64,000 nucleotides of DNA, taken from UBA4660 sp034408895. Its GTDB lineage: Bacteria; Bacteroidota; Bacteroidia; Flavobacteriales_D; Sanyastnellaceae. Shown one piece after another: positions 46,395 through 55,280 of this stretch (the stretch's first letter is position 1; each line of letters opens with the position of its first letter). The translations under genes and the position numbers were made by a program. The notes beneath the pieces are model-generated. The model was given only the letters and a program-made list of their open reading frames with translations, had not been told where the DNA came from and ran no database searches. The DNA lies in NCBI GenBank assembly GCA_034408895.1, contig JAWXCI010000045.1:1-64000 (forward strand), given 5' to 3'.

Positions 46395-47057
46395 ATGTCC
46401 AGAATTCTTTTTCTTACACCGGTTGTTTTAATGTTTTTGTCGTGCGGAAAAGACAAAGAACCACCAGCAGTCAATCTTGGCTACGAATATTTCCCCAATA
46501 AAGTGGGCACTTACATTACTTACGAAGTGGACTCCATTGGCTACTCCATCAACAGCGACACGGCTCACTACCTCATCAAGGAAATTCTAATGGAAGAATT
46601 CGTGGATGACATTGGCGAACTTGCCGTAACCATCGAGCGCTATCGCAGCGACAATGACGGAGCTTCGTTCCACCTCACTGATATCTGGACACAAAAACGC
46701 ACTGCCACCTCAGCTCAAAAAGTGGAAGAAGACGTTCGATATGTGCGTTTGGTTTTCCCGCTGGAAGTGGGTAAAACATGGAACGGCAATGCTTACAATA
46801 CGATGATCGCATGGAATTATGAGTACACGGGAATTGATGTGCCCAATTCTTACGGAGTGCTGTCTTTTCCAGAGTGCGTGGAAATTGAACAGCGAAATAA
46901 TGTGAACTTCGTTGACCAGGAAATTGCCAGCGAGGTCTATGCAAAAAATGTTGGCCTGGTTTACAAACGACTCACCGACCTCAACTTCCAGAACGACATG
47001 ATAACCGGAATTGACATGGAGATGGTGGTGGTAGATTATGGAGATTATGTGGAGTGA
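46395..47057 (+). CDS. lipoprotein of unknown function
   Basis: 220 residues. The lipobox MFLSCG puts the acylated Cys at residue 17, followed by charged KDKEPP. The mature part is beta-rich, with PNKVGTYITYEVDSIGY and FPLEVGKTWNGNAYNT. This type of outer-membrane lipoprotein is widespread in the phylum (beta-sandwich, 'YFPLxxGxxWxY' pattern). No enzymatic motif is seen. It may be read with the following protease (107 bp apart). Confidence 0.75.
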   Translation: MSRILFLTPVVLMFLSCGKDKEPPAVNLGYEYFPNKVGTYITYEVDSIGYSINSDTAHYLIKEILMEEFVDDIGELAVTIERYRSDNDGASFHLTDIWTQKRTATSAQKVEEDVRYVRLVFPLEVGKTWNGNAYNTMIAWNYEYTGIDVPNSYGVLSFPECVEIEQRNNVNFVDQEIASEVYAKNVGLVYKRLTDLNFQNDMITGIDMEMVVVDYGDYVE

Positions 47058-47114
47058 ATTTTTTGATGTGGCGATATGATGATGCTGACCACGCTATGAG
47101 GTGTGGCAAGTCCG

Positions 47115-47140
47115 TCCCGATAGTAACCAGGATTTCGGGA
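47115..47140. repeat. third, imperfect TCCCGA palindrome
   Basis: TCCCGA and TCGGGA arms around a 14-base centre, related to the two elements at 6064-6123. Lies upstream of the S8 protease gene. Confidence 0.4.
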
Positions 47141-47164
47141 TGCTGATTAAGTGATTCGGTTCTG

Positions 47165-48838
47165 ATGAAAAAACTACTTCCCATCTTACTTCTCACATTG
47201 TCAATTATCAGTTGTCAATTATCAATGGCCCAAACCGCTCCTAACAAATACTGGGTACAATTTTCCGACAAGAACAATTCTCCTTTCTCTCTTTCACACC
47301 CCGCACAATTTCTTTCCGCTGAAGCGATAACACGAAGAGCGAAATTTCAGATTCCTTATGACGAACGCGACTTGCCGGTGAATGAATCGTATGTGAATGA
47401 AGTGCTGGCACTTGGAAATTGTGCGATGGTGAACAGAAGCAAGTGGTTCAATGCAATTACGATCTACAGCGAAGATTCTTTGTTGATAGAAGACATTGCG
47501 CAGCTTCCGTTTGTTTCTGAAGTGCGTTCGGTTGAAGTGACAGTGCAGGGCGACAAGGAAAAATTTGCATTGCAACCATTTTCTGAAAAAAGCAAGGATG
47601 ATGTCGCTTACAGTGAGTTGGCAAAATCGTATGGACCGAGTTTCCGGCAAACTGAAATGCTCAACGGACATGTGCTGCATGAATTGGGTTACACTGGTAA
47701 GAACATAAACATCGCGGTGCTGGATGCAGGATGGTGGCGTGCCGATATTCTTCCAGCTTTTGATAAACTGCGAAATGAAAACCGCATAGTTGCTGTGCGC
47801 GATTTCGTGGATGGTGGTGAAGATGTTTACGATCACAGTAACCACGGAACTTTTGTGTTGAGCCTCATGGCCGGAATAATTCCTGATTCGCTTTGCGGCA
47901 CTGCCGTTGACGCAAACTATTGGTTGTTCCGCACAGAAGAAGCAGCTAGCGAATACGTGGTAGAGGAAGACAACTGGGTAGCGGCAGCGGAAGTTTGCGA
48001 CAGTCTGGGAATTGACGTCATCAACTCAAGTCTCGGTTATTCTTTGTTTGACGATCCGGATCACAATCATTCAAAAACTGAAATGGATGGCAATACCACA
48101 CGCGTGACGATTGCTGCGGACATCGCTGCGGAAAAAGGAATTCTGGTGGTGAACAGTGCAGGCAACAGCGGCAACAATCGCTGGCATATCATCACTGCTC
48201 CATCTGATGGTGATTCAGTGTTATGCGTTGGTGCGGTGGACGCAAACCTTAGCCACGCTGTCTTCTCCAGCTTCGGTCCTTCGGCTGATGGTGATGTGAA
48301 ACCCAACGTATGCGCAATGGGATATGATTGTGTGATTGCGGATTTGGATTCTACTATCCGGTTGGGAAACGGAACTTCGTTTTCATCGCCCATTACTGCG
48401 GGCATGGCTGCATGCCTGTGGCAGGCTTTTCCGGAAAAGAAGAACATGCAAATTTTTGATGCGATAGAAAAGAGTGCGCATCTTTTTTCCAACCCGAATG
48501 ATTCACTGGGATATGGTATGCCGGATTTCTGGCAGGCATTCCGTTCACTGCAAACTGAAATTCATCAATCAGGAAACATCCAACTTGAAGTGTGGCCGAA
48601 TCCATTTTCAACATCGTTCAACATTACCATTCAAACAGCCAATGGGTGTGAAGCAGAAATTGAAATGGTGGATGCTGCGGGTAGAATTGTTTATGGGAAA
48701 AAATCTTTTGTGCTGAATTCGCCTGTGTCTATTCTGCGTGTGGATGAACTTTCAACCTTAAGCATCGGCCGGTACGTTATTCGAATTGTGACAGATGAAG
48801 AAGTACTGGAAGTGCCGCTGATGAAACTTGGGTTGTGA
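47165..48838 (+). CDS. T9SS-secreted S8 (subtilisin-like) serine protease
   Basis: 557 residues. After the signal peptide (to QLSMAQ) comes an inhibitor-I9-like propeptide (about 25-140: YWVQFSDKNNSPFSLSHP, LPFVSEVRSVEV). The subtilase domain follows with the triad Asp (~187, AVLDAGWW), His (~227, HSNHGTFVLS) and Ser (~407, GTSFSSP), plus the oxyanion Asn in SAGNSGNN. The last 80 residues are a type A T9SS domain (LEVWPNPFSTSFNITI to ...EVPLMKLGL). An active surface or extracellular protease is expected. The signal peptide contains a 13-bp direct repeat. Confidence 0.92.
   Translation: MKKLLPILLLTLSIISCQLSMAQTAPNKYWVQFSDKNNSPFSLSHPAQFLSAEAITRRAKFQIPYDERDLPVNESYVNEVLALGNCAMVNRSKWFNAITIYSEDSLLIEDIAQLPFVSEVRSVEVTVQGDKEKFALQPFSEKSKDDVAYSELAKSYGPSFRQTEMLNGHVLHELGYTGKNINIAVLDAGWWRADILPAFDKLRNENRIVAVRDFVDGGEDVYDHSNHGTFVLSLMAGIIPDSLCGTAVDANYWLFRTEEAASEYVVEEDNWVAAAEVCDSLGIDVINSSLGYSLFDDPDHNHSKTEMDGNTTRVTIAADIAAEKGILVVNSAGNSGNNRWHIITAPSDGDSVLCVGAVDANLSHAVFSSFGPSADGDVKPNVCAMGYDCVIADLDSTIRLGNGTSFSSPITAGMAACLWQAFPEKKNMQIFDAIEKSAHLFSNPNDSLGYGMPDFWQAFRSLQTEIHQSGNIQLEVWPNPFSTSFNITIQTANGCEAEIEMVDAAGRIVYGKKSFVLNSPVSILRVDELSTLSIGRYVIRIVTDEEVLEVPLMKLGL
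47198..47224 (+). repeat. 13-bp direct repeat inside the protease signal-peptide coding region
   Basis: TTGTCAATTATCA occurs at 47198-47210 and again at 47212-47224, 1 bp apart. It encodes the end of the signal peptide (SIISCQLSMAQ). The duplication adds residues around an SC that looks like a lipobox. Confidence 0.7.
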
Positions 48839-49006
48839 ATATCTGGCGAACCAATTACTTCACGTCTCCAAGCAGCACTCCAACCAAACACGATTTTCGT
48901 TTTTCACATAACAACACACTATGATTTTTGTTGTTGTTTATTTGTTGCCCCTGCGTTAAGCGAATAAGTCTAAAAATCATTTTATCAAACCAAAATAAGC
49001 TTCTTT

Positions 49007-51532
49007 ATGAAAACACTTTACCGTTACCTGTTGTGCATTTTAATCATTACATCTGCAATGATTGGTTCTGCACAGATTGTTATCAATGAGTACACCTGCT
49101 CGAACCTGAACGTCTTTACTGATGACTACGGAGAATACGAGGACTGGATTGAACTTTACAATGCAGGTGCTGAAACTGTTGACCTTGGAGGATACTACCT
49201 CACCGACATTTCATCGGAGTTGAATAAGTATCAGATTCCTGCCGGCACCACTATCAATGCTGGCGGCTTCAAAGTGTTTTTTGCGGATGGTCGCGCCATT
49301 GCAAATCACACCAACTTCAAACTTAACCAAACAAAAAACACGATGGAGACCATCGTGCTAAGTGACGCAACTCTTTCAGTTGTGGATAGCATTGGCATCA
49401 AACAAGCACAGAAGTCGCACACCCGCGGCAGAGTTACAGATGGCGCAGCCGAGTGGGGAATTTTCACCAACGATACTCCCAACGCAAGCAACAACACTAG
49501 CAGCGCATACACCAACTATGCTGACCGACCTGATATGGATATTGAGGCTGGTTTTTACAATGGCTCAGTTACCGTAACGATAGAAAACAGCGCAATTGGT
49601 TCAACTATTTATTACACCACTGATGGCAAAAAACCCAGCACAACATCACCGGTTTATGCCGATCCCCTTTTGATTGATGAAACAACCGTGGTGAAGGCTT
49701 ATGCGGTGAGCACCGATCCACTTGTGCTGCCAAGCTTTGTTGAATTCGACACCTATTTCATTGATGAAAACCACACACTTCCTGTATTATCCATTGCGGG
49801 CACATCGCTGGACAACCTTGCAAATGGAAACGAAAACCTGACACCCGAAGGCAGCGCTGAATATTTTGAAGTGATGGGCAGCCGCGTGGCTCGCGGCTAT
49901 GGAGAGTTCAACAGTCATGGACAAGATTCTTGGGTGAATGACCAACGCAGCATTGACCTTGTTTGCCGCGATGAAATGGGAATAAGCGGTCTTATGCGCG
50001 AAAAGATTTTCCGCCACTCCGACCGCGATAAATTCCAGCGACTAATCCTCCGTGCAGGTGGTGATGACAACTATCCCGATGGCAGCGACACTCCAGGTGG
50101 AGGGGCACACGTGCGCGATGCTTACCTGCACAACCTCTGCCATATAGGAGGCTTGAACTTCGACCTGCGCCTTTCCGAAAAATGCATCATTTACCTGAAC
50201 GGCACCTACTGGGGAGTATATGACCTGAGGGAGAAACCCGATGACCATGACTATACTGATTACTACTACAACCAGGATAAATACAATATTGATTACATAC
50301 AAACCTGGGGAAATACATGGGCACAATACGGTGATGATGCCATACTGGATGAGTGGGAAGCATTTTACGAATATGTTCAGGACAACGACATGAACGACCA
50401 GGCAGCATACGACTATGTAACCGGGCAAGTGGATGTGAGCAGCCTTGTGGATTATGTAATGGCAAACTCCTTTACAGTGTGCTCCGACTGGTTGAACTGG
50501 AATACCGGATGGTGGCGCGGCCTTAATCCTGAAGGAACCCACCACAAGTGGGGATTTCTGCTTTGGGACAACGATGCCACATGGGGGTACTACATCAACT
50601 ACACAGGAATAGAAAGCACCGATGCCGATGCACTTCCCTGCCAGGTGGACGATCTCTGGGAGAGCGAGGGATGGGGCGGTTCTCCTGACCTCAACGGCCA
50701 CATGGAAATTCTTGCCAAGCTGAGAGAAAACCCAATTGTAGATCAATACTATATCTCGCGGTACATTGATTTACGCAACAATGTGTTCAGTTGCGAAAAC
50801 CTTCTGGCCTATCTCGACACAGTAGTAGGCTACATCGAACCGGAAATGGATGAGCACATTGATCGTTGGGGCGGAACAATTGGCGGATGGGAAGGAAACG
50901 TACAAGACTTGCGCGACTTCATTACTGCGCGTTGCACTTATATGGCCGATGGCCTCATTGATTGCTACGATCTGACCGGCCCTTACAATGTCACCTTCAC
51001 AGCCAACCCCGAAGAAGCTGCCACGATGCAAGTCAATTCACTTGCAATTGATGCGTTGCCTTACACAGGCGAATTTTTTGGAGGCATTGATATTCTTTTG
51101 GATGTGAATCCGCTGGACGAAGAATATGTTTTTGATGATTGGACAACAGACAGCGATGCCGTAATTGCTGACCCACTTGCCGAAGTCACCAGTTTGCAAC
51201 TTGCAGCAGACAATACCATCACTGCTAATTTCATTTTTGTGGATGTGTTTGAATCCGCAAATGCGGTATCAACCCTTGGTGCATTTCCATCACTCTTCAA
51301 TTCCAATACAACCATTCGTTATTCAATTCAAAATGGAGGAAACACTTCTTTGAAATTGTATGATGAAAATGCAAAACTGCTTTCTGTGTTGGTTGACAAT
51401 GCAAACCACGCCACCGGTTCATTCGACTTGAAACTCGACCTCTCATCATCCGGCCTTGCCAATGGTGTTTACTTTCTACAGCTCCTCAACGGAAGTCAAA
51501 AAGAAGTAGTGAAGTTGGTGTATTCGAAGTAA
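49007..51532 (+). CDS. T9SS-secreted CotH-like kinase-fold protein with lamin-tail domain
   Basis: 841 residues with signal peptide to ...IGSAQ. Domain order: lamin-tail domain (about 22-150: VINEYTCSNLNVFTDDYGEY, DWIELYNAGAETVDLGGYYL); chitobiase C-terminal-like domain (about 175-245: STIYYTTDGKKPSTTSPVY); CotH domain (about 260-640: VRDAYLHNLCHIGG, LNGTYWGVYDLREKPDDHDY, and WGFLLWDNDATWGY with the metal Asp); a divergent-repeat-like domain (VTFTANPEEAATMQVN); then a type A T9SS tail. CotH proteins are atypical protein kinases in Bacillus spores; the secreted bacterial group has no proven substrate. Confidence 0.9.
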   Translation: MKTLYRYLLCILIITSAMIGSAQIVINEYTCSNLNVFTDDYGEYEDWIELYNAGAETVDLGGYYLTDISSELNKYQIPAGTTINAGGFKVFFADGRAIANHTNFKLNQTKNTMETIVLSDATLSVVDSIGIKQAQKSHTRGRVTDGAAEWGIFTNDTPNASNNTSSAYTNYADRPDMDIEAGFYNGSVTVTIENSAIGSTIYYTTDGKKPSTTSPVYADPLLIDETTVVKAYAVSTDPLVLPSFVEFDTYFIDENHTLPVLSIAGTSLDNLANGNENLTPEGSAEYFEVMGSRVARGYGEFNSHGQDSWVNDQRSIDLVCRDEMGISGLMREKIFRHSDRDKFQRLILRAGGDDNYPDGSDTPGGGAHVRDAYLHNLCHIGGLNFDLRLSEKCIIYLNGTYWGVYDLREKPDDHDYTDYYYNQDKYNIDYIQTWGNTWAQYGDDAILDEWEAFYEYVQDNDMNDQAAYDYVTGQVDVSSLVDYVMANSFTVCSDWLNWNTGWWRGLNPEGTHHKWGFLLWDNDATWGYYINYTGIESTDADALPCQVDDLWESEGWGGSPDLNGHMEILAKLRENPIVDQYYISRYIDLRNNVFSCENLLAYLDTVVGYIEPEMDEHIDRWGGTIGGWEGNVQDLRDFITARCTYMADGLIDCYDLTGPYNVTFTANPEEAATMQVNSLAIDALPYTGEFFGGIDILLDVNPLDEEYVFDDWTTDSDAVIADPLAEVTSLQLAADNTITANFIFVDVFESANAVSTLGAFPSLFNSNTTIRYSIQNGGNTSLKLYDENAKLLSVLVDNANHATGSFDLKLDLSSSGLANGVYFLQLLNGSQKEVVKLVYSK

Positions 51533-51550
51533 CGACTACCTCACCCAAAG

Positions 51551-51585
51551 GCGCAAAGGTTTTTTCTAACACCTTTGCGCTTTTG
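51551..51585 (+). terminator. terminator of the CotH gene
   Basis: A perfect 10-bp stem GCGCAAAGGT/ACCTTTGCGC (51551-51560 with 51571-51580) with a T-rich loop, followed by TTTTGC. It overlaps the possible upstream start (TTG at 51575) of the next gene and so argues for the ATG at 51596. Confidence 0.75.
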
Positions 51586-51595
51586 CATTTATCCA

Positions 51596-53080
51596 ATGAC
51601 TTGTTTGAAAAAAATTGCACTGATAATCATTATGTTTTTTGGCGCAGTCAGTTGTTCCTCACAGCATCCTTCCTGGGATCTTGTTCCAAACTTTGTGGCA
51701 ACGGACATCAACGGCAATTCACACGAATTGTATGAATACCTGCGTGAGGGTCACACTATTGTTTTAAATTTCATGACTACGTGGAGCAAGCCGTGCTGGG
51801 CTTACCACAACGGTGCAAAAAACGGAAGTGATGGAATTGGTGCTCTGCATCTTCTCGACAAAGAACACTCCGCAGAGCACGGAGGCAACGTCATTGTATT
51901 GATGATAGAAGGCGATGCTGAAACCAACGTGGAATGTTTGCATGGAGATCCGGCTTGCAACCTTACCACACAAGGCGATTGGGTGACCGACAATCCGATT
52001 CCCATGATTAATGATGCAGGCATTGCGAAAACTTTTGGGGTAAATTTTTTTCCGACAGTCATCACTGTTTGCCCTAACGGACAATTGTTTGAAACAGGCA
52101 CCATCTCCGCTGAAGAACATTGGCAGTTCATTCAGGATGTCGTTTGCCAATCAATTCCAACATTTGATGCAGCGTTGAAATACAGTGAAGGCATTGCAAC
52201 ATCATGCAGCGGTTCCGAAATTTTGTTTGACATTATGAACCTCGGAGATTCCGCCATCACCAATTTGGAGATTCATGTAACCGGAGTGTTGCCTGAAATA
52301 AAATATCGCTGGAAGGGATACCTCGACACTTTTGAATCGGCAACGTTGAACCTGGGTGAAGTAAAAAGGAACACAGATGATGTCGTGAAAATTCTGGTCG
52401 CTGATGAAGATGAAAATCCAGCCAACAATTTTCTTTCGCTCAATCCTGATTCACCCGAATCAACTTCACACCTGCAATTTCACTTGCGGGCCGACATGCT
52501 TGAAGGGGACTTCATGACGCTTCACATTTTTGATAAACATGGAATTGAAGTAGTGACAGGCGGTCCGTGGGCCGACACTAGTGCCACCGAACCACTCAAG
52601 GTCTATGAAGATTTTTATCTCCCCGCGCTTGGCTGCTATCGAGTGTTGCTGGAAGATGATTATGCGGACGGATTGTTTGAAGGAGATTATTGCAAAGTGG
52701 CAGGAGTTAGTGCTGACAACAAACCTTTAGACCTGATACTGGATGTGAAGTACGGAAAATTCGCCACCAGAGAAACCAATGTGATGGTCAACGAAATGGT
52801 TCAGTGTAAGACCGATATTGATATGTTGAAGGAACCTGAAGTCTTTCAACACTCCACCACGGGAATGGTTGATCTCCGTTTCAATACAGTTCAACCGGGT
52901 GTTGTAATTCTTCAACTGACCAATGCCAACGGTGAGGTGGTGATGAAAAAATCATTGGGTGATCTTGGAACCGGAAACCATTTGGTACACGTTGACTTTC
53001 AAACCGTGAAAAAAGGAGCATACAGGCTGAGCATTACCCGCAACGGAAAAATTTCAAGCAGCAGGATTAGGATTGAGTGA
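51596..53080 (+). CDS. thioredoxin-fold (TlpA-like) protein with lipobox-like signal and T9SS domain
   Basis: 494 residues from the ATG at 51596 (MTCLKKIALIIIMFFGAVSC). A TlpA/AhpC-type domain follows at about 25-180: PNFVATDINGNSHELYEYL, VLNFMTTWSKPCWAYH, and the cis-Pro-like FGVNFFPTVITV. The active site is SKPC rather than C-x-x-C, so only the second cysteine of the pair remains. A CARDB-like beta domain and a type A T9SS tail (ANGEVVMKKSLGDL... to SRIRIE) complete it. A lipobox-like VSC and a T9SS tail together are uncommon. It is probably a redox-inactive or monothiol surface protein (inference). Confidence 0.85.
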   Translation: MTCLKKIALIIIMFFGAVSCSSQHPSWDLVPNFVATDINGNSHELYEYLREGHTIVLNFMTTWSKPCWAYHNGAKNGSDGIGALHLLDKEHSAEHGGNVIVLMIEGDAETNVECLHGDPACNLTTQGDWVTDNPIPMINDAGIAKTFGVNFFPTVITVCPNGQLFETGTISAEEHWQFIQDVVCQSIPTFDAALKYSEGIATSCSGSEILFDIMNLGDSAITNLEIHVTGVLPEIKYRWKGYLDTFESATLNLGEVKRNTDDVVKILVADEDENPANNFLSLNPDSPESTSHLQFHLRADMLEGDFMTLHIFDKHGIEVVTGGPWADTSATEPLKVYEDFYLPALGCYRVLLEDDYADGLFEGDYCKVAGVSADNKPLDLILDVKYGKFATRETNVMVNEMVQCKTDIDMLKEPEVFQHSTTGMVDLRFNTVQPGVVILQLTNANGEVVMKKSLGDLGTGNHLVHVDFQTVKKGAYRLSITRNGKISSSRIRIE

Positions 53081-53200
53081 GTGCATCCTGGTAGGTAAAA
53101 GCGTAGACCTGTAGAGCTAACGCACACCGATCTTGGTGACTAATGCGTGATCAGCAGTATCAATTGAATTGTGGACATGTGCCCGAGTGAGCCTTATTTG

Positions 53201-54343
53201 TCATTCACACACATTCCCGAACTGCGCCATAAAAATCAGCAGGTCGGAAATGTTTACCACGCCATCGCCTGTAAAATCAGCCGGGCAAGTGTTTGGTGGC
53301 GGGCATGGTGAACTGAGTGGGCTGCACATGGCGGCAGTGTAAATATCTGTGTTGGAAAAACTAGTACACACACCGCACATCGTCCGTTTGAGAAAACACG
53401 AAGCGAGTTTTACTAGACTTGCTTTAGGAAAAGTGCAATGTCCAAAGCTGGCAGGGACGGTGTGCAGTTCGGAACATTCGCCCGCATTCATGCGTGTAGT
53501 GTGGATAACGGATGAACCGGATACGAACATATAGCCACCGCAAAAGCATCCTATAACCTGGCCGGTGTTGTAGGGCACGACACAATCATTCGAGTCGTGA
53601 AAGGAGATGATGGGCACATTAGCATTGTCGCTGAGGTGCGCCAGCACAGGCACAGCACCGCAATGATTGATGATGGCTTTGATTTCGAATCCTGCGGGCA
53701 ATTCATTTCCGCTTTCATCAAGACCTCCAACTTCACTTGAGAATCCTGCGGGCAGCCACGCATCCGCTTCGGACTGTGACCAGGTGGCTGCAAGTATTGA
53801 ATTGAATGACCCAGCACTTTCACCACCCGTGAACATCCAATTGGTATCAATTTCCCAAGTCGCTGCGTTGTTGTAAATATGTCTCAACGCTGCGCGGGTG
53901 TCCTGCACAGCCATATAAACCGCTTTTTGCAGATTTGAATTGGGACATGAGCAAGCGGTGAAAATGTTGTTGAGATCGCAGTTCCAGCCCAGGCGATATT
54001 GAATAGTTGCAGCTACAAATCCCCTTCGTGCGTATTCCATACACTCGTACGCCATGTTGATCTTATTGCCGGAGAACCATGAACCGCCATGCACAAGAAG
54101 AATAAACGGACGCGATGAAGACTCATCAGCAACCATGTCGGGATAGTACACATCCATCACAAGATTCAAGGTCTGTCCTGTGAAGTAATGCTCCACCGTG
54201 GCGTATTGCGTGTTGTAGTCAATTTCTATCTCGCTGGAATCGAAGAGGGCGGTTTCGGAAAAACGGTTTTCGATGCATTGTTCCAGTTGTGCGTTCAAGA
54301 TAAATGATGAGAACAGAAATAAGGAAAGGAAGATTGATTTCAT
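53201..54343 (-). CDS. secreted esterase (alpha/beta-hydrolase) with dockerin-like tail
   Basis: 380 residues with a signal peptide to ...ILNAQ. The fold is of the BD-FAE/carboxylesterase type: VHGGSWF oxyanion loop (85-87), Ser176 in GGESAGS, Asp250 or Asp253 (FHDSNDCVVPY) and His302 (SFGHCTFP). Many cysteines suggest an extracellular enzyme. The last ~28 residues (CPADFTGDGVVNISDLLIFM) form one dockerin-type Ca-binding half-repeat with AQFG, the same module as in the decayed gene at 13531. No T9SS domain; the dockerin-like end may replace it as anchor. Substrate unknown. Confidence 0.87.
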   Translation of the reverse strand: MKSIFLSLFLFSSFILNAQLEQCIENRFSETALFDSSEIEIDYNTQYATVEHYFTGQTLNLVMDVYYPDMVADESSSRPFILLVHGGSWFSGNKINMAYECMEYARRGFVAATIQYRLGWNCDLNNIFTACSCPNSNLQKAVYMAVQDTRAALRHIYNNAATWEIDTNWMFTGGESAGSFNSILAATWSQSEADAWLPAGFSSEVGGLDESGNELPAGFEIKAIINHCGAVPVLAHLSDNANVPIISFHDSNDCVVPYNTGQVIGCFCGGYMFVSGSSVIHTTRMNAGECSELHTVPASFGHCTFPKASLVKLASCFLKRTMCGVCTSFSNTDIYTAAMCSPLSSPCPPPNTCPADFTGDGVVNISDLLIFMAQFGNVCE

Positions 54344-54928
54344 CTCGCGGAAAATTATTTTGGTTTTTGGCTGCGCAAAATAACTTTCTATCCTTTGTGC
54401 AGCTGCATTGCGGTTTGTGAAAGGACCAGGTTAGCGGTTGAAAATAAAATACCGTGGGCACACGAGATGCTAGAGAAAAAAAAATCTTGTCTTCTTCTTT
54501 GCAAGTTCTAATCATGTTCTTGCTCCCTGATTTCATCGAAGCGATACTTAGTTTAGTGAGTAGCCTTTTGCATTCAGGCTAATAGTTAGATCCGGAGAGA
54601 AACATTCAGAGACCTCTGATGGTAAAAACATCCTGAACAAGGAAAATTTTGAAACCATGCATCTCGAAAAAATCTCATTTCTCACTCTGAAAAAAATCAT
54701 GTTCTGGACAGTGGTAGTCTTCAGCACATTTATCCTGCTCAAGCCTTGAACTTTCTCAACCGAGGTCAATTTTTACTCCTCTCGGCACAATTGTTTGCCC
54801 GTGCACAGTAAAAGTGTCGTACTGTTGTATGTCGTTATGAAAAAAATTGCAGGAAAGTGAAACCTTGTTCAGAACAGTTCCGTTATAAGCCGACCTAAAC
54901 AAACTAATCTGACTTTAAAACCAAACAA
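54344..54928. other. non-coding stretch upstream of the tiny lipoprotein
   Basis: 585 bases with no convincing gene. A 30-codon frame at 54657-54749 (+) encodes a basic start and one hydrophobic stretch (MFWTVVVFSTFILLKP) and might be a micro-peptide, but nothing supports it beyond sequence. The rest is AT-rich and probably includes the promoters of the esterase and the lipoprotein. Confidence 0.35.
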
Positions 54929-55087
54929 ATGAACAAAGCTCAAGACTGGACCCATGCGGTTCTCCAAAGACTCATTATCGTATTTCTCGGACTTCTTACA
55001 ATAGGAGTTCTTTTACAGTCGTGCCAGGTAGGTCATACCTCCTGCTCTGCCTACGACCAGGTGAAAGTGGAGAAACAAAACAGGTAG
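54929..55087 (+). CDS. 52-aa small lipoprotein
   Basis: ATG at 54929, TAG at 55085-55087. It has a basic, amphipathic start (MNKAQDWTHAVLQRLIIVFL), a hydrophobic core (GLLTIGVLLQ) and the lipobox LQSC. The mature peptide is only 21 residues, CQVGHTSCSAYDQVKVEKQN plus R, with a second cysteine. A terminator follows 28 bp downstream and an AT-rich leader precedes it, so it looks like a real single-gene unit. Such tiny lipoproteins are often missed. No function known. Confidence 0.6.
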   Translation: MNKAQDWTHAVLQRLIIVFLGLLTIGVLLQSCQVGHTSCSAYDQVKVEKQNR

Positions 55088-55115
55088 GAAAAATATTTTC
55101 GGCCAACACAATACT

Positions 55116-55147
55116 GGCAGTTGCTTACGGGCGGCTGCCTTTTTTTA
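55116..55147 (+). terminator. terminator of the tiny lipoprotein gene
   Basis: GGCAG (55116-55120) pairs with CTGCC (55135-55139), with partial inner pairing, followed by seven T. Confidence 0.6.
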
Positions 55148-55280
55148 TTTCATGATAGTCCTAAATGCCTGGAATTGGAGACCGAAGACCACCGTGCTGA
55201 TTTCATGACCACTGATGTCTTGATGAATGATGGCTGGAAAACAATGAACTCGAAAACAGAAACTGAACTAGTTTTCCCCC

